Positions 22,857-31,568 of a stretch of DNA of 64,000 nt are shown here, piece by piece; position 1 is the stretch's first letter, and each line of letters begins with the position of its first letter. Below the pieces are notes generated by a model. That model made no database searches. It was not told where the DNA came from and worked only from the letters and a program-made list of their open reading frames with translations. A program made the translations under genes and the position numbers. The stretch is from Candidatus Bathyarchaeia archaeon (GTDB lineage: Archaea; Thermoproteota; Bathyarchaeia; Bathyarchaeales; Bathycorpusculaceae), in contig CP166960.1 in NCBI GenBank assembly GCA_041447175.1, forward strand, positions 1,814,519 to 1,878,518, given 5' to 3'.

Positions 22857-23215
22857 CTAATTATTTTAACATTAGAGCCTTTTGGGTTAGCTTCCACAAG
22901 CTCAGTTATTGATAGATATCGCGCGTTCGCGCCAGCAAGTTTTGTTTTTGCCTTATCTGAAGCATCAAAAGCGGCAACCGTGACAGCATGGTCAAGAGAA
23001 CCAGAAGCCAAGATTTTCCCGGGAACAATTACGGTTCCACTTTCCTCGGAGTTCCGGTTAATTTTGCTCAGATTCACGGCTACACGCTGCCTGCTAGGTT
23101 TAGCCAAATATTCAGCAACATCAAGCCATATGCCTGCGTCTTTCTCTCGACTCTGCGTTTTGAGATACTTGATAAGCTGCAGGAGTTCAGGATTCGTCGA
23201 TTTAGTTTCTCTCAT
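22853..23215 (-). CDS. rpl18e: Ribosomal protein L18e
   Basis: A 120-residue archaeal/eukaryotic-type eL18, a relative of L15. Core motifs are NPELLQLIKYLKTQSR, WLDVAEYLAKPSRQRVAVNL and GKILASGSLDHAVTVAAFD. It has no bacterial counterpart, supporting archaeal origin. Overlaps the RpoD stop by 4 bases (ATGA). Confidence 0.95.
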   Translation of the reverse strand: MRETKSTNPELLQLIKYLKTQSREKDAGIWLDVAEYLAKPSRQRVAVNLSKINRNSEESGTVIVPGKILASGSLDHAVTVAAFDASDKAKTKLAGANARYLSITELVEANPKGSNVKIIR

Positions 23216-24027
23216 GGCACTTCAACCTTTAGCTGTTCTTCGAATTCACAAAGTTGTTTATCCAATATTTTTGTTGCTTCCTGCAAGATACGTTCGGGCG
23301 GAAGCGCACCCGTTGACTCGATATTCATAACAAAAGTGTCCTTTTCCCAGCTGATTTTTATGCCGTCACCTTTCTTGGGGCAAAGCTCTACACAATCCAT
23401 GCACAAATTGCAGGCTAAAAGGTCACGAACTTCGACTGTTTCCCCTTTTATGGCAAGCACCCGTTTGGGGCAGATGTCAACACATTTTTGGCAGTCGCCA
23501 CATTTTTCGGTGGGAACCTCAATTTTTGGGTAATACTTGTAGGCACATAAGCATACGGGCTGCCATTTCGCGTGAACTTTACCTTTACCCAGCCTAGCAT
23601 AGGCTTCAAGCTTCAGTTTCTGACCCTTGCCCAATTTAACTATCGGAATCTTGTCTGACACAGGCACGATTTCAGGGTTCTCAGAAACCAACTCTCCTGA
23701 GTAAACAGGTCGCGTGCCCTCCGTGGACTCAGCGTTCAAAGTGAGAGTTACGCGACACTGAGAACAGCCAAATTCGCTTTGGCATTCGCAGTCTTCAGGT
23801 AAATTGTAATTGTCTAAGTCTGTTTTTAACGGAACCAGCCCTAACCTGTGAGCAATCATCTCATCCTGTAGTATTGAAGAGTTTTCAATCATGACGACCT
23901 CTTCAATGGCCATGGCGGGAACCTCGGCTAGAGCTATTCGACGCAGAGCATTCATTAACGGAACGTTTGCGTCTCTAATGATTACCCGAAGGTTTACCTC
24001 GTCTTTTTCAAGCATTTCTATCTTCAC
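23212..24027 (-). CDS. rpoD: DNA-directed RNA polymerase subunit D with ferredoxin-like domain
   Basis: A 271-residue Rpb3/alpha homologue. The dimerisation parts (MNALRRIALAEVPAMAIEEV at the N-terminus and the C-terminal LPPERILQEATKILDKQL) flank an inserted domain of about 60 residues with two complete 4Fe-4S binding sets: CGDCQKCVDICPKR and CNLCMDCVELCPKKG. A further set of Cys (CECQSEFGCSQC) lies in the middle. RpoD with RpoL starts RNA polymerase assembly. Iron-sulphur clusters in subunit D are known in some archaea, often with only one functional site; here both look intact. ATG start. Confidence 0.95.
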   Translation of the reverse strand: MKIEMLEKDEVNLRVIIRDANVPLMNALRRIALAEVPAMAIEEVVMIENSSILQDEMIAHRLGLVPLKTDLDNYNLPEDCECQSEFGCSQCRVTLTLNAESTEGTRPVYSGELVSENPEIVPVSDKIPIVKLGKGQKLKLEAYARLGKGKVHAKWQPVCLCAYKYYPKIEVPTEKCGDCQKCVDICPKRVLAIKGETVEVRDLLACNLCMDCVELCPKKGDGIKISWEKDTFVMNIESTGALPPERILQEATKILDKQLCEFEEQLKVEVP

Positions 24028-24133
24028 TTACTTACACTCCACAAGTCAACGGACAAAGCTGAGTCAATTGACAAAGCTGCGGTGCCGTTATTTCAATATT
24101 TCTCTCAATAAAGGGGAAAGAAAAGCGACGCAA

Positions 24134-24538
24134 CTAAACACGTCTGCCTCTTCTGCCGCCTGGCCTGCGAGTGCCATCATGCGGTACAGGTGTAACTTCT
24201 TCGATGCGTTCAATGCGGAAACCAAACCGTGCAAAAGCTCGGATTGCTGCTTGGGCTCCGGGTCCAGGGGTTCTGGGTCCACTGCCGCCGGGAGCGCGAA
24301 CTTTGATGTGTACGGCAGTTATTCCTTTGTCTCGTGCCATTTCGGCTGCGCCTGTAGCTGCACGCATGGCAGCGTAGGGGGAGGATTCCATGCGGTCTGC
24401 TTTGACGTACATGCCGCCGCTGGTTCGGGCGATGGTTTCTGCGCCTGATATGTCGGTGATGTGAATTACGGTGTTGTTGTAGGAGCTGAAGATGTGGACT
24501 ACGCCCCATTTTTCTGTTCGTTTAGTGCTGGTGCTCAA
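24134..24538 (-). CDS. rps11: Ribosomal protein S11
   Basis: A 134-residue uS11. Typical blocks are [35 protein letters not shown], and the C-terminal [13 protein letters not shown]. It forms part of the platform of the small subunit. The start codon is TTG, overlapping the S4 stop (TTGA at 24535-24538), so translation is coupled to S4. RpoD follows with a 106-base gap. Confidence 0.95.
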   Translation of the reverse strand: MSTSTKRTEKWGVVHIFSSYNNTVIHITDISGAETIARTSGGMYVKADRMESSPYAAMRAATGAAEMARDKGITAVHIKVRAPGGSGPRTPGPGAQAAIRAFARFGFRIERIEEVTPVPHDGTRRPGGRRGRRV

Positions 24539-25113
24539 AATCTGCCGCCTCTTCGTCTGTCTCTGGATTGGTTAATCACACGTGGTTTAGAAACAACCAG
24601 CATTGCCTGTCGAGTTGGGTGGTCAGGGTTTGTTAGTTGACTCTCGGCGGTGTAGTTAAGGGTTTTTTCTTCCTCACGAGACACCAGGTAACCTGGAATA
24701 GTAACTCGGCGGTTATCCAAAGCTATGTGCCCATGGGTTACGAGTTGCCGAGCTTGATGAACAGTTTTTGTCAGGTTCTTCCGGAAAACCAACGTTTGCA
24801 ATCTACGCTCAAGAATATCTTCCAAGGTTAAGTCCAAAACGTCGTCCAAGACGGCGGTGTCTTGAAGAACCCCAAGTTTCTTGAGTTTAGTGAGAAGCTC
24901 ATTCTCCATTTTCATGCGTTCCTCAGCGGGTTTTCCGATGAGTGTACGAGCGATACCTCGGAACTTGCTTAGTTGAGTTTCATGACGCCAAAGTTCATGC
25001 TTGTTTCTCAAGCCAAAAGTGCCTAGAAGTTTAAGTTCTTCCTGCAGGATGTCTTTGCGCCAAGGGAAACGGGGAGTGTTAAATTTCTTTCTTTGCCTTT
25101 TTGGGTCACCCAT
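24535..25113 (-). CDS. rps4: Ribosomal protein S4
   Basis: A 192-residue archaeal uS4. It begins [18 protein letters not shown] and has the S4 RNA-binding domain at [20 protein letters not shown] onward ([21 protein letters not shown]). It lacks the bacterial zinc-binding N-terminus. S4 nucleates small-subunit assembly and often regulates its operon, though no regulatory structure was seen. ATG start, 2 bases after S13. Confidence 0.95.
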   Translation of the reverse strand: MGDPKRQRKKFNTPRFPWRKDILQEELKLLGTFGLRNKHELWRHETQLSKFRGIARTLIGKPAEERMKMENELLTKLKKLGVLQDTAVLDDVLDLTLEDILERRLQTLVFRKNLTKTVHQARQLVTHGHIALDNRRVTIPGYLVSREEEKTLNYTAESQLTNPDHPTRQAMLVVSKPRVINQSRDRRRGGRF

Positions 25114-25115
25114 GC

Positions 25116-25589
25116 TTATTTGCCTCCTGTCTTACCTGCGGGAGCCTTCTTCTTGACACCCAAGGATTTGCCTGCGCGCCCAGTGGTTTTGGTTCGTTGC
25201 CCACGGACTTTCAAGCTGTAAGCGTGCCGGTACCCACGCCAACACCGGATGGCTTTGGCGTCGTCGATGTCGGTTTTTGTTCTCCAGAGCAGGTTGGCGC
25301 TTATAAGGTGCAGGTCTTTTCCTGTTTCAGAGTCTTTTCGGCGGTTAAAGAGCCAACCGGGTAAATTGTAGGCTGCGGGGTCTTTGACTATATCCTCAAT
25401 TTTTGCAATATCTGCGTCTGTGAGGAAACCAGCTCGCAGGTTTGGGTTTATGCCCGCCTTTTTGAGGATGGCGGTGGCAAGGCTGAGGCTTACGCCTTTG
25501 ATGCTGGAAACAGAGTAAGGAACCTTTAGGGTGCCTGCTGAATCAGCGCCCAAAATGCGAACGATGTGACGAAATTCCTGAGATGACAT
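25116..25589 (-). CDS. rps13: Ribosomal protein S13
   Basis: A 157-residue archaeal uS13, first gene of the ribosomal/RNA polymerase operon. Helix-two-turn-helix region (KGVSLSLATAILKKAGINPN), LRAGFLTDADIAKIEDI, and the C-terminal RCWRGYRHAYSLKVRGQRTK are conserved. It contacts S19 and the P-site tRNA. A TATA box at 25637-25646 lies about 50 bases upstream of the ATG, which begins at 25589. Confidence 0.95.
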   Translation of the reverse strand: MSSQEFRHIVRILGADSAGTLKVPYSVSSIKGVSLSLATAILKKAGINPNLRAGFLTDADIAKIEDIVKDPAAYNLPGWLFNRRKDSETGKDLHLISANLLWRTKTDIDDAKAIRCWRGYRHAYSLKVRGQRTKTTGRAGKSLGVKKKAPAGKTGGK

Positions 25590-25636
25590 CTATTTTTCAT
25601 CCGTTTAGCTTGAAGCATATACGAAATGAGTCAGTC

Positions 25637-25646
25637 TTTATTTAAA
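25637..25646 (-). promoter_or_regulatory. TATA box of the ribosomal/RNA polymerase operon
   Basis: On the minus strand the sequence reads GGAAGGTTTAAATAAAG; TTTAAATAAA is a near-ideal archaeal TATA box with a purine-rich BRE before it. The predicted transcript start near 25617 gives a leader of about 28 bases before the S13 ATG. Confidence 0.65.
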
Positions 25647-25856
25647 CCTTCCTTTCACAAAAACATTATCAACAGCTTTAAGCGCACCATGCCTTACGCG
25701 CATTTTTAGCCTCAAAGTGGAGAAGTTTTTTAGAGGAAGTTAACCCGATGCAGGGTTGCGTTGCTGTCTGCTGCCAACATGGCTTCTTGCGTGTTTAAGA
25801 AGCTAAAGCCTAAAATAAACCATCCCGCTCAGATACAAATCCACAAAGGTTCATGT

Positions 25857-26132
25857 ATGGACACACTCACACTGGTCGGATTGGCGGCGGCAACATTCAC
25901 GACAGTTTCCCTTTTTCCGCAGGTGCTCAAGTCATGGCGAACCCGCTGGAAACCCACCAAAGACGGCACAGTGGCGATGTTTTCTCTGCTGTTCTGCGTG
26001 GGGGTTTTCATGTGGCTGGTTTACGGAGTTTCGCTGGGGGACTTACCTATGATGGCTGCAAATTCGCTAAGTCTGCTGCAGGCAATCATAATTTTGGCCA
26101 TGCAAGTTCGTAGGCTTAAGCTGAAAAAATGA
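25857..26132 (+). CDS. SemiSWEET-type sugar transporter
   Basis: A 91-residue protein with three hydrophobic helices (about 4-24, 37-57, 62-84). The first helix carries FPQVLKSW, the Pro-Gln motif of the SWEET/PQ-loop family, followed by KPTKDGTVAM at the start of helix 2. SemiSWEETs dimerise to make a facilitative sugar channel in the membrane. Size and topology are typical. ATG 25857 is preferred since earlier in-frame codons give a polar extension not seen in the family. A copy of the dispersed element begins 5 bases past the stop. Confidence 0.8.
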   Translation: MDTLTLVGLAAATFTTVSLFPQVLKSWRTRWKPTKDGTVAMFSLLFCVGVFMWLVYGVSLGDLPMMAANSLSLLQAIIILAMQVRRLKLKK

Positions 26133-26137
26133 GCGCT

Positions 26138-26204
26138 GACCTACCCCTCTATAGGTTCTGCATAGAATTGTTATTTGGATGCTAATAGACGGCAAATAGG
26201 TCTG
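26138..26204. repeat. Dispersed element, copy 2 (rearranged)
   Basis: Contains ACCTACCCCTCTATAGGT with TTCTGCAT, the reverse complement of module B in the other copies, followed by TATTTGGATGCTAATAG, which is module A in the forward direction. One module is therefore inverted relative to 6729 and 53011. ACCTA and TAGGT can pair as a hairpin with an 8-base loop. It lies right after the SemiSWEET stop and near the 3' end of the convergent TIR gene. Confidence 0.65.
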
Positions 26205-26217
26205 CGAGAGGGGTTTG

Positions 26218-26808
26218 TTAGAGTTGCCAGCCTTTGGGGAAGGAGACGATTGTTAGGCAGCTGGGGCAGACGATGGCTTCGTCTTTTTGCAGCACATTAT
26301 GTAGGTTGAATTGCGCGCCGCATTGCTTGTTGGGGCAGAAGAAGCGGCGGGGTTTGCTGTAGCCGAAGTCAAATTTGGCGCCTTCCGCGTAGCTGCGCAG
26401 CACTTTGGCTTCGTACCCGTTGGGTTTGGTTTCAATCCCGAGCGAATAGTTGTTCAGGTAAGGCACTGAGAAGTTTATGCCCACGCCGTTGTCGCAAATC
26501 ACCCAGACATCCAAATTCAACGCTACTGCCAGCCCCAACTCGTAGCCCAGCCACTTCTCAATCAACGCCCACTCGTCGCGGCCTTTGGTTTTGGCTTCCA
26601 CCAGTTTGGGTCCAACCAGCAGAATGAGGGCTTTGGAGGCTGCCAGCCCATTCCAGACGGTCTGCCACGCGGGCGCCGCTTTGGGAGCTTCAAACTCTTG
26701 CTTAAAGAGGGCCACGGGTTCTTTGGCGACTGCTGTTTCAAAGCGTTTGAGGGCTTCTTTGTCTTTTTTGGAGTAGGCAAGAAAGATTTGGGTTTGCTTA
26801 AGCGACAT
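26218..26808 (-). CDS. TIR-like domain protein with C-terminal zinc ribbon
   Basis: A 196-residue protein from ATG 26808, chosen because GGAGG lies about 10 bases upstream; a start six codons earlier overlaps that site. Residues 5-105 look like a TIR domain: TQIFLAYSKKD (strand and box 1 region), AASKALILLVGPKL, then EKWLGYELGLAVALN with Glu84 or Glu90 as candidate catalytic Glu of TIR NADases. Residues 150-190 hold a zinc ribbon: Cys158, Cys163, Cys181 and Cys184. TIR proteins act in immune signalling in prokaryotes, but no defence partner gene is adjacent. The TIR call rests on pattern, not alignment. Confidence 0.6.
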   Translation of the reverse strand: MSLKQTQIFLAYSKKDKEALKRFETAVAKEPVALFKQEFEAPKAAPAWQTVWNGLAASKALILLVGPKLVEAKTKGRDEWALIEKWLGYELGLAVALNLDVWVICDNGVGINFSVPYLNNYSLGIETKPNGYEAKVLRSYAEGAKFDFGYSKPRRFFCPNKQCGAQFNLHNVLQKDEAIVCPSCLTIVSFPKGWQL

Positions 26809-26967
26809 GGGTGCACGTTCCTCCATTGTAAGTGTGTGGGGAGGCTATTAGTTTTTGTTGTGATAAGAGAGAGGCGAAAAAAGGGCGGCAGGTTGCACCG
26901 TTGGGGCACTTGCAGATTAGCGTTAAGTTAATAACTCGTCTGAGCCGTAATAGCAACGGGGAAGCTT

Positions 26968-27990
26968 ATGCCGCAGAAATGGCTATCGCAACTCAAGTTT
27001 GACCCAACCTCAGCTTTGCAGTCGTCAAGCAATGAAGCTGTAGCCTATTTTACCCGACGCGACCTGCTGGAAGAAAACGTAGAACCAATAGAGCGTATCT
27101 GGCAGTTACCTGAGGTTCAGAGGGCATTTCGTAACCAGCAGCCTGATGGCGGGTGGAAGCACAGCGGAAAAGAAACCGTCACTTACCCCAAGTACCATTA
27201 TCCGCTAGTGCAAACATGGAAAAACTATCATGTGTTGGTTGAGCAGTTCGAAGTCACCAAGGAGCATGAAGGCACGCGTAGAGCGTCTGAATTTTTGTTT
27301 TCCTGTCAAACTGCTCAAGGCGACCTCAGGGGCATGCTGGCAAACCAGTACGTCACCTACTACACGGGGGCAATCTTGGCGGCTCTTATGAAAGCGGGGT
27401 ACGCCGATGACCCGCGGGTTGAAAAGGGGCTTGAGTGGCTACTTTCGATGCGGCAAAACGACGGCGCTTGGACCATACCAGCCTTAACCCACAAGTTAGA
27501 CAAAGAAACATGGCTTAACTTAACAAGCCACTACGCTAAACCGCTTGAACCCGACAGGACAAAGCCGTTCTCGCACAACTGGACAGACATGGTTCTCCGA
27601 GCGTTTGCGGCGCACCCAAAACACCGACACACAAAGGAAGCCTTGAAAGCCGCCGACTTGCTCAAGACAAGGTTCTTCCAGCCAGACGTTTACACTTGGT
27701 ACGAGAGCCCGAAATATTGGGTGACCTTCTACTTTTGGTGGCCAAATCTTGTGACGGCGCTGGATTCGCTTTCGTTGATGGGTTACTCAAAAGAAGACCC
27801 CGACATCCGCAAAGCCTTAGACTGGGTTGTGGAAAATCAAGCTGCCGACGGCTTGTGGAAACTGTCTTACGCAGACAAAAAAGACGCGGCTGAAACAAAA
27901 AAAGTAACCATAGACCGACGCCTTTGGTTAACGTTAAAGATTGCGCGGATACTCAAAAGGTTTTATCAGCAGCCAAAAGAAGCCGCGTAA
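26968..27990 (+). CDS. Alpha/alpha-toroid protein related to terpene cyclase/prenyltransferase repeats
   Basis: A 340-residue, almost all-helical protein with repeats carrying QxxDGxW cores: NQQPDGGW (about 52), MRQNDGAW (about 150), NQAADGLW (about 290). These QW-like repeats are typical of alpha/alpha6 barrels of squalene cyclases, protein prenyltransferase beta subunits and alpha-macroglobulin-like domains. The DxDD catalytic acid motif of squalene-hopene cyclases is not seen, so activity as a cyclase is doubtful. It is a single gene with its own ATG (26968), between the TIR gene and the convergent glutamate synthase operon. Confidence 0.6.
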   Translation: MPQKWLSQLKFDPTSALQSSSNEAVAYFTRRDLLEENVEPIERIWQLPEVQRAFRNQQPDGGWKHSGKETVTYPKYHYPLVQTWKNYHVLVEQFEVTKEHEGTRRASEFLFSCQTAQGDLRGMLANQYVTYYTGAILAALMKAGYADDPRVEKGLEWLLSMRQNDGAWTIPALTHKLDKETWLNLTSHYAKPLEPDRTKPFSHNWTDMVLRAFAAHPKHRHTKEALKAADLLKTRFFQPDVYTWYESPKYWVTFYFWWPNLVTALDSLSLMGYSKEDPDIRKALDWVVENQAADGLWKLSYADKKDAAETKKVTIDRRLWLTLKIARILKRFYQQPKEAA

Positions 27991-28107
27991 ACCCACAAAG
28001 GGTGGAGCAAGCGAAAGCTGCAGTACTAAACATAAGACCAAAAAGTGGAAAAACCATCAGGGCTTGCTTGCTATCGTGCTATAAACAAAAGAAAAGGAAA
28101 GGTTGGT

Positions 28108-28911
28108 TTAGTAGGCGTAGATTCTGCCGTAGGGTCGGTGGCTGTAGGGTACGATTTTGACGAATTTGCCCGCCATGATTTTGTCGTAGTCCACGTTGAA
28201 GTAGCTGCAGTACTCTTTCACCAAGTCGCCTATGACCGCCAAATCCTTCTCGTCCACATCCATAACCTTGACTTCTTTGCCCAGATGCGTAATCTCGCCT
28301 CGCACGTAGAGGATGCCTGCGTGCATGCCGGTGCCCACAAACCGCGCCTTATGCTGCTCGCCAGCCTGAAGCGTCAAGCCCAAGACAAGCAGAACGCCGC
28401 CTGCCATGTACTCGGCAAGAAAGTCCTCTGCCGTGCCGCCGACCACCATGCAGGGCTTAAAGCTCATGTACTCTTTCATGTGGATGCCCACACGATAACC
28501 AGCATCGTCGCGGATGAACAGTTTACCGCCCCGCATACCATAGCCGGTGATGTCGCCTACCCTGCCGTGGATGACGATTTTGCCATCGTTCATGGTGTTG
28601 CAGATGCAGTCCTGCGCGTTCCCATGCACCTCAATGCTTTGCCCATCCATAAAGGCGGCTAAGTCGTTTCCAGGGGTGCCGTAGATGTCGATTTTCATTT
28701 TGTTCTTCAGGTCAGTTCCGATGTAGCGTTGCCCATAAACGTGGTACAGCTCCACATGCTCAGCGCCTTTTGCATCCAATTCACGCATCAAGGCGTTAAG
28801 TTCCTTGTAGTAGAGGTCTTGAGCGTCAACTTTGTACACGTTGCCTTCAACAGTTACGCGGGAAAGGAATTTTTCACTGATGCCCAGAGTTGTTTTCTGT
28901 TCTTGTGCCAT
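28108..28911 (-). CDS. Glutamate synthase, GXGXG (alpha) domain subunit
   Basis: A 267-residue protein of the GXGXG beta-helix family. The repeating pattern GNAQDCICNTMNDGKIVIHG, GRVGDITGYGMRGGKLFIRDDA and VGTGMHAGILYVRG is the scaffold domain that in bacterial GltB forms the C-terminal part. In archaea it is a separate subunit. ATG 28911 is preferred to the one at 28920 because it clears the upstream stop. It is last in the operon of five genes starting at 33283. Confidence 0.88.
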   Translation of the reverse strand: MAQEQKTTLGISEKFLSRVTVEGNVYKVDAQDLYYKELNALMRELDAKGAEHVELYHVYGQRYIGTDLKNKMKIDIYGTPGNDLAAFMDGQSIEVHGNAQDCICNTMNDGKIVIHGRVGDITGYGMRGGKLFIRDDAGYRVGIHMKEYMSFKPCMVVGGTAEDFLAEYMAGGVLLVLGLTLQAGEQHKARFVGTGMHAGILYVRGEITHLGKEVKVMDVDEKDLAVIGDLVKEYCSYFNVDYDKIMAGKFVKIVPYSHRPYGRIYAY

Positions 28912-28912
28912 A

Positions 28913-30424
28913 TTATTCACCAGCCATTTTAACTCCTAAGATTTTCAGTTCCGTATCCGTCAGGTTCACGCCGCGCAGATGCAGACGGTTGCCGCGTAAG
29001 CTTTCAATAGCGTTTACGCCCATGCCGCCCATCATGTCCTTGATTTCCATGCTCCAGCCACGCAGCAGATTCACCAGACGCTCCGACGCAATGTCGGGGT
29101 TTACGCGTTTGCCAATCCAGGGGTCAGGCGTAGCGATGCCCCACGGACACTTACCCGTGTAGCATTTCTGGCAAACCGTACAGCCAATGGCGATGAGCGC
29201 GGCAGTTCCGATATACACGGCGTCAGCGCCTAAAGCGATGGCTTTTAGGATATCCCCGCTGTTGCGGAATCCACCCGCAGCAACCACAGAGGCATGGTTA
29301 CGGATGCCCTCGTCGCGCAGACGCTGGTCTACACTGGCGATGGCAAGTTCGATGGGTATGCCCACGTTATCGCGGATAACCGTTGGAGCTGCTCCTGTGG
29401 AACCCCGCACGCCGTCAATTGCCACGATGTCGGCTCCAGCGCGGACAATGCCGCTGGCGATGGCTGCCACGTTGTGCACAGCCGCAATTTTTACGGAAAC
29501 GGGCTTCTCATAGTTAGTTGCTTCTTTGAGTGCGTAGATGAGTTGGCGCAGATCTTCGATGCTGTAGATGTCGTGCTGGGGTGCAGGGGAGAGCGCGTCG
29601 GTGCCTGTGGGAATCATGCGGGTTCGCGCCACCAGTTCGGTGACTTTTTCGCCGGGCAGGTGCCCACCGATGCCGGGTTTTGCGCCTTGCCCGATTTTAA
29701 TTTCTACGGCAGCGCCTGCGTTGAGGTATTTGCTGTGGACGCCGAATCTGCCTGACGCCACCTGCACGATGGTGTGTGCGCCATACTTGTAGAGGGAGGG
29801 GTCTAAGCCGCCTTCGCCGGTGTTGAAGTAGGTGCCTGCTCGGGTGGCTGCACGCGCCAAAGACTGGTGAGTGTTAAGGCTTATGGCGCCATAGCTCATG
29901 GCAGAAAACATAATTGGAGTCTCCAGCGTCAACTGGGGCGCCAACTTGGTCTTCAAGTCTATGTCGCCGTCTTTGTACTCCATCTCCAACGCGTCAGGCT
30001 TTGAGCCCAAGTAGGTGCGGATTTCCATGGGTTCCCGCAACGGGTCAATGGAAGGATTCGTAACTTGGCTAGCATTCACCAGCAGCTTGTCCCAGTACGT
30101 GAAATTTGGTTTAGGGTTACCCATACCCGTCAGCAAAACCCCACCTGTTTCCGCCTGCTTCTTGATGTCTTTGATGACATCGCCAGTCATGTTGGCGTTT
30201 TCACGGTAAACACTCGGATTCTTCTTAATGGTAATGGCATGTGTTGGACAGAAAGTGACACACCGCTGGCAGTTCACACAGTTCTCGTCTTTACTGCGGA
30301 TAACGTCGTCTTCTTCGTCGTAGCTGTGCGTCTCGTAAGTGCATTGGTTCACGCAAACTTTACATCGGATACATTTTTCTTCGTCACGTTCCACGATGAA
30401 TTCTGGGGGGAGATAGCTTTTCAT
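28913..30424 (-). CDS. Glutamate synthase, FMN/4Fe-4S domain subunit
   Basis: A 503-residue subunit with two ferredoxin-type 4Fe-4S clusters at the N-terminus (CIRCKVCVNQC near 18-28 and CVNCQRCVTFCP near 48-59) fused to the TIM-barrel FMN domain of GltB. The FMN domain is recognisable from PIMFSAMSYGAIS, SPAPQHDIYS, GADIVAIDGVRGSTGAAPT and GADAVYIGTAALIAIGCTVC. The barrel makes glutamate from 2-oxoglutarate and ammonia delivered by the amidotransferase subunit. One-base overlap with the gene before it (30424). Length and motifs are complete. Confidence 0.92.
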   Translation of the reverse strand: MKSYLPPEFIVERDEEKCIRCKVCVNQCTYETHSYDEEDDVIRSKDENCVNCQRCVTFCPTHAITIKKNPSVYRENANMTGDVIKDIKKQAETGGVLLTGMGNPKPNFTYWDKLLVNASQVTNPSIDPLREPMEIRTYLGSKPDALEMEYKDGDIDLKTKLAPQLTLETPIMFSAMSYGAISLNTHQSLARAATRAGTYFNTGEGGLDPSLYKYGAHTIVQVASGRFGVHSKYLNAGAAVEIKIGQGAKPGIGGHLPGEKVTELVARTRMIPTGTDALSPAPQHDIYSIEDLRQLIYALKEATNYEKPVSVKIAAVHNVAAIASGIVRAGADIVAIDGVRGSTGAAPTVIRDNVGIPIELAIASVDQRLRDEGIRNHASVVAAGGFRNSGDILKAIALGADAVYIGTAALIAIGCTVCQKCYTGKCPWGIATPDPWIGKRVNPDIASERLVNLLRGWSMEIKDMMGGMGVNAIESLRGNRLHLRGVNLTDTELKILGVKMAGE

Positions 30425-31563
30425 TAGTGGGCAACCTCCAGTTTAGATTGCTTTTCGATAAGTTGCTTGTCGCCGACTCTGCCAATCAGGGGTTCCCCAC
30501 CGCGTGCAGTCCACAACCGGTCAAGTGTTGGCGAGACCAGCCGGATGGAGGCTTCTTCGCTGGACAGGTAAAGCATGTCGCCGTTGGTTGCGGCAACCAT
30601 GGGTCGTAGTTTGATGCGGTCGGTTAACCCAATCATTTCTCCATGGTGCGCTATGATAACGCTGAAAGGTCCATTCATCAGCAGACTGCCGTACGTTGCG
30701 CGCAGGGTTTGGAGAACTTGTTTCTTTTTGGGCTCCATGTGGTCGATTTCTGACCAGAACGGTGCAGCCAAAATCTGTGAAACAATCTCGATGGGCAAGT
30801 GTTGTTTGCGCATGAGCAGATCCACGGCGTAGGCGACCACTTCAGTGTCGGTTTGCAGGGTGCATTTGTAGCCGTACATTTCTAGGAAGCGACGGTTGAT
30901 GCCGTAGCTGGAGATTTCCCCGTTGTGGACGACGGTCCAGTCAAGGATGTTGAAGGGGTGTGCGCCGCCCCACCAGCCTGGAGTGTTGGTTGGGAATCTT
31001 CCGTGGACGCTCCAGAGGTAACCTTGGTAGTCATCTAAGCAGAAGTACTCAGCGATGTCTTCAGGGAAACCCACGCCCTTAAAGACGCCCATATCTTTGC
31101 CGCTGCTAAACACAAACGCTTGACCAGTTTCGGTGTTTATGCGCATAACTGCTTGCAGAACGCATTCGTCCTCGCTGAGGTTGCCGGGGCGGTTTCTTTT
31201 GGGCTCCACAAAGTAGCGCCACATAAGCGGAGGGTTGATAACGTTTGCTGGTCGAGTCTGCATTTCCTCATCGTAAATTATGTTAAAGCAAGAGGCAAGG
31301 ATGCGGTCGGTTTTCTCTTTGGCGTCGCGGCTTAGGTACATAATGTGGAAAGCGTAGTGTTCTTTGAAGTCGGGATAGATGCCGTAGACTGCAAAGCCGC
31401 CGCCTAAGCCGTTGCCGCGATCATGCATATTGCTGATGGCGCGGACGGGGTCTTTGCTTCCGAAGCGGGTGCCTTCCAGGTTCATCATACCAAAAATGCT
31501 GCAGCCTGAAAAGTCTTTGTCGTCGCCGAAGGGGTTTATGAGTTTTAGGTCTTGTTGATTCAT
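30424..31563 (-). CDS. Glutamate synthase, class II glutamine amidotransferase subunit
   Basis: A 379-residue amidotransferase. The likely catalytic Cys is in SGCSIFGMMN, about 20 residues from the start, so the protein needs either processing or an internal Cys, as noted for archaeal forms; other Ntn motifs are RGNGLGGGFAVYG, WSVHGRFPTNTPGWWGGAHPF and VHNGEISSYGINRR. It releases ammonia from glutamine for the FMN subunit. Starts 5 bases after the flavoprotein gene; its stop overlaps the FMN subunit's start by one base. Confidence 0.9.
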   Translation of the reverse strand: MNQQDLKLINPFGDDKDFSGCSIFGMMNLEGTRFGSKDPVRAISNMHDRGNGLGGGFAVYGIYPDFKEHYAFHIMYLSRDAKEKTDRILASCFNIIYDEEMQTRPANVINPPLMWRYFVEPKRNRPGNLSEDECVLQAVMRINTETGQAFVFSSGKDMGVFKGVGFPEDIAEYFCLDDYQGYLWSVHGRFPTNTPGWWGGAHPFNILDWTVVHNGEISSYGINRRFLEMYGYKCTLQTDTEVVAYAVDLLMRKQHLPIEIVSQILAAPFWSEIDHMEPKKKQVLQTLRATYGSLLMNGPFSVIIAHHGEMIGLTDRIKLRPMVAATNGDMLYLSSEEASIRLVSPTLDRLWTARGGEPLIGRVGDKQLIEKQSKLEVAH

Positions 31564-31568
31564 GCTTA

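Noticed and set aside
28045-28662. 205-codon plus-strand frame opposite the glutamate synthase GXGXG gene
   Set aside because: Shadow frame; the minus strand encodes a clear GXGXG repeat protein in an operon.
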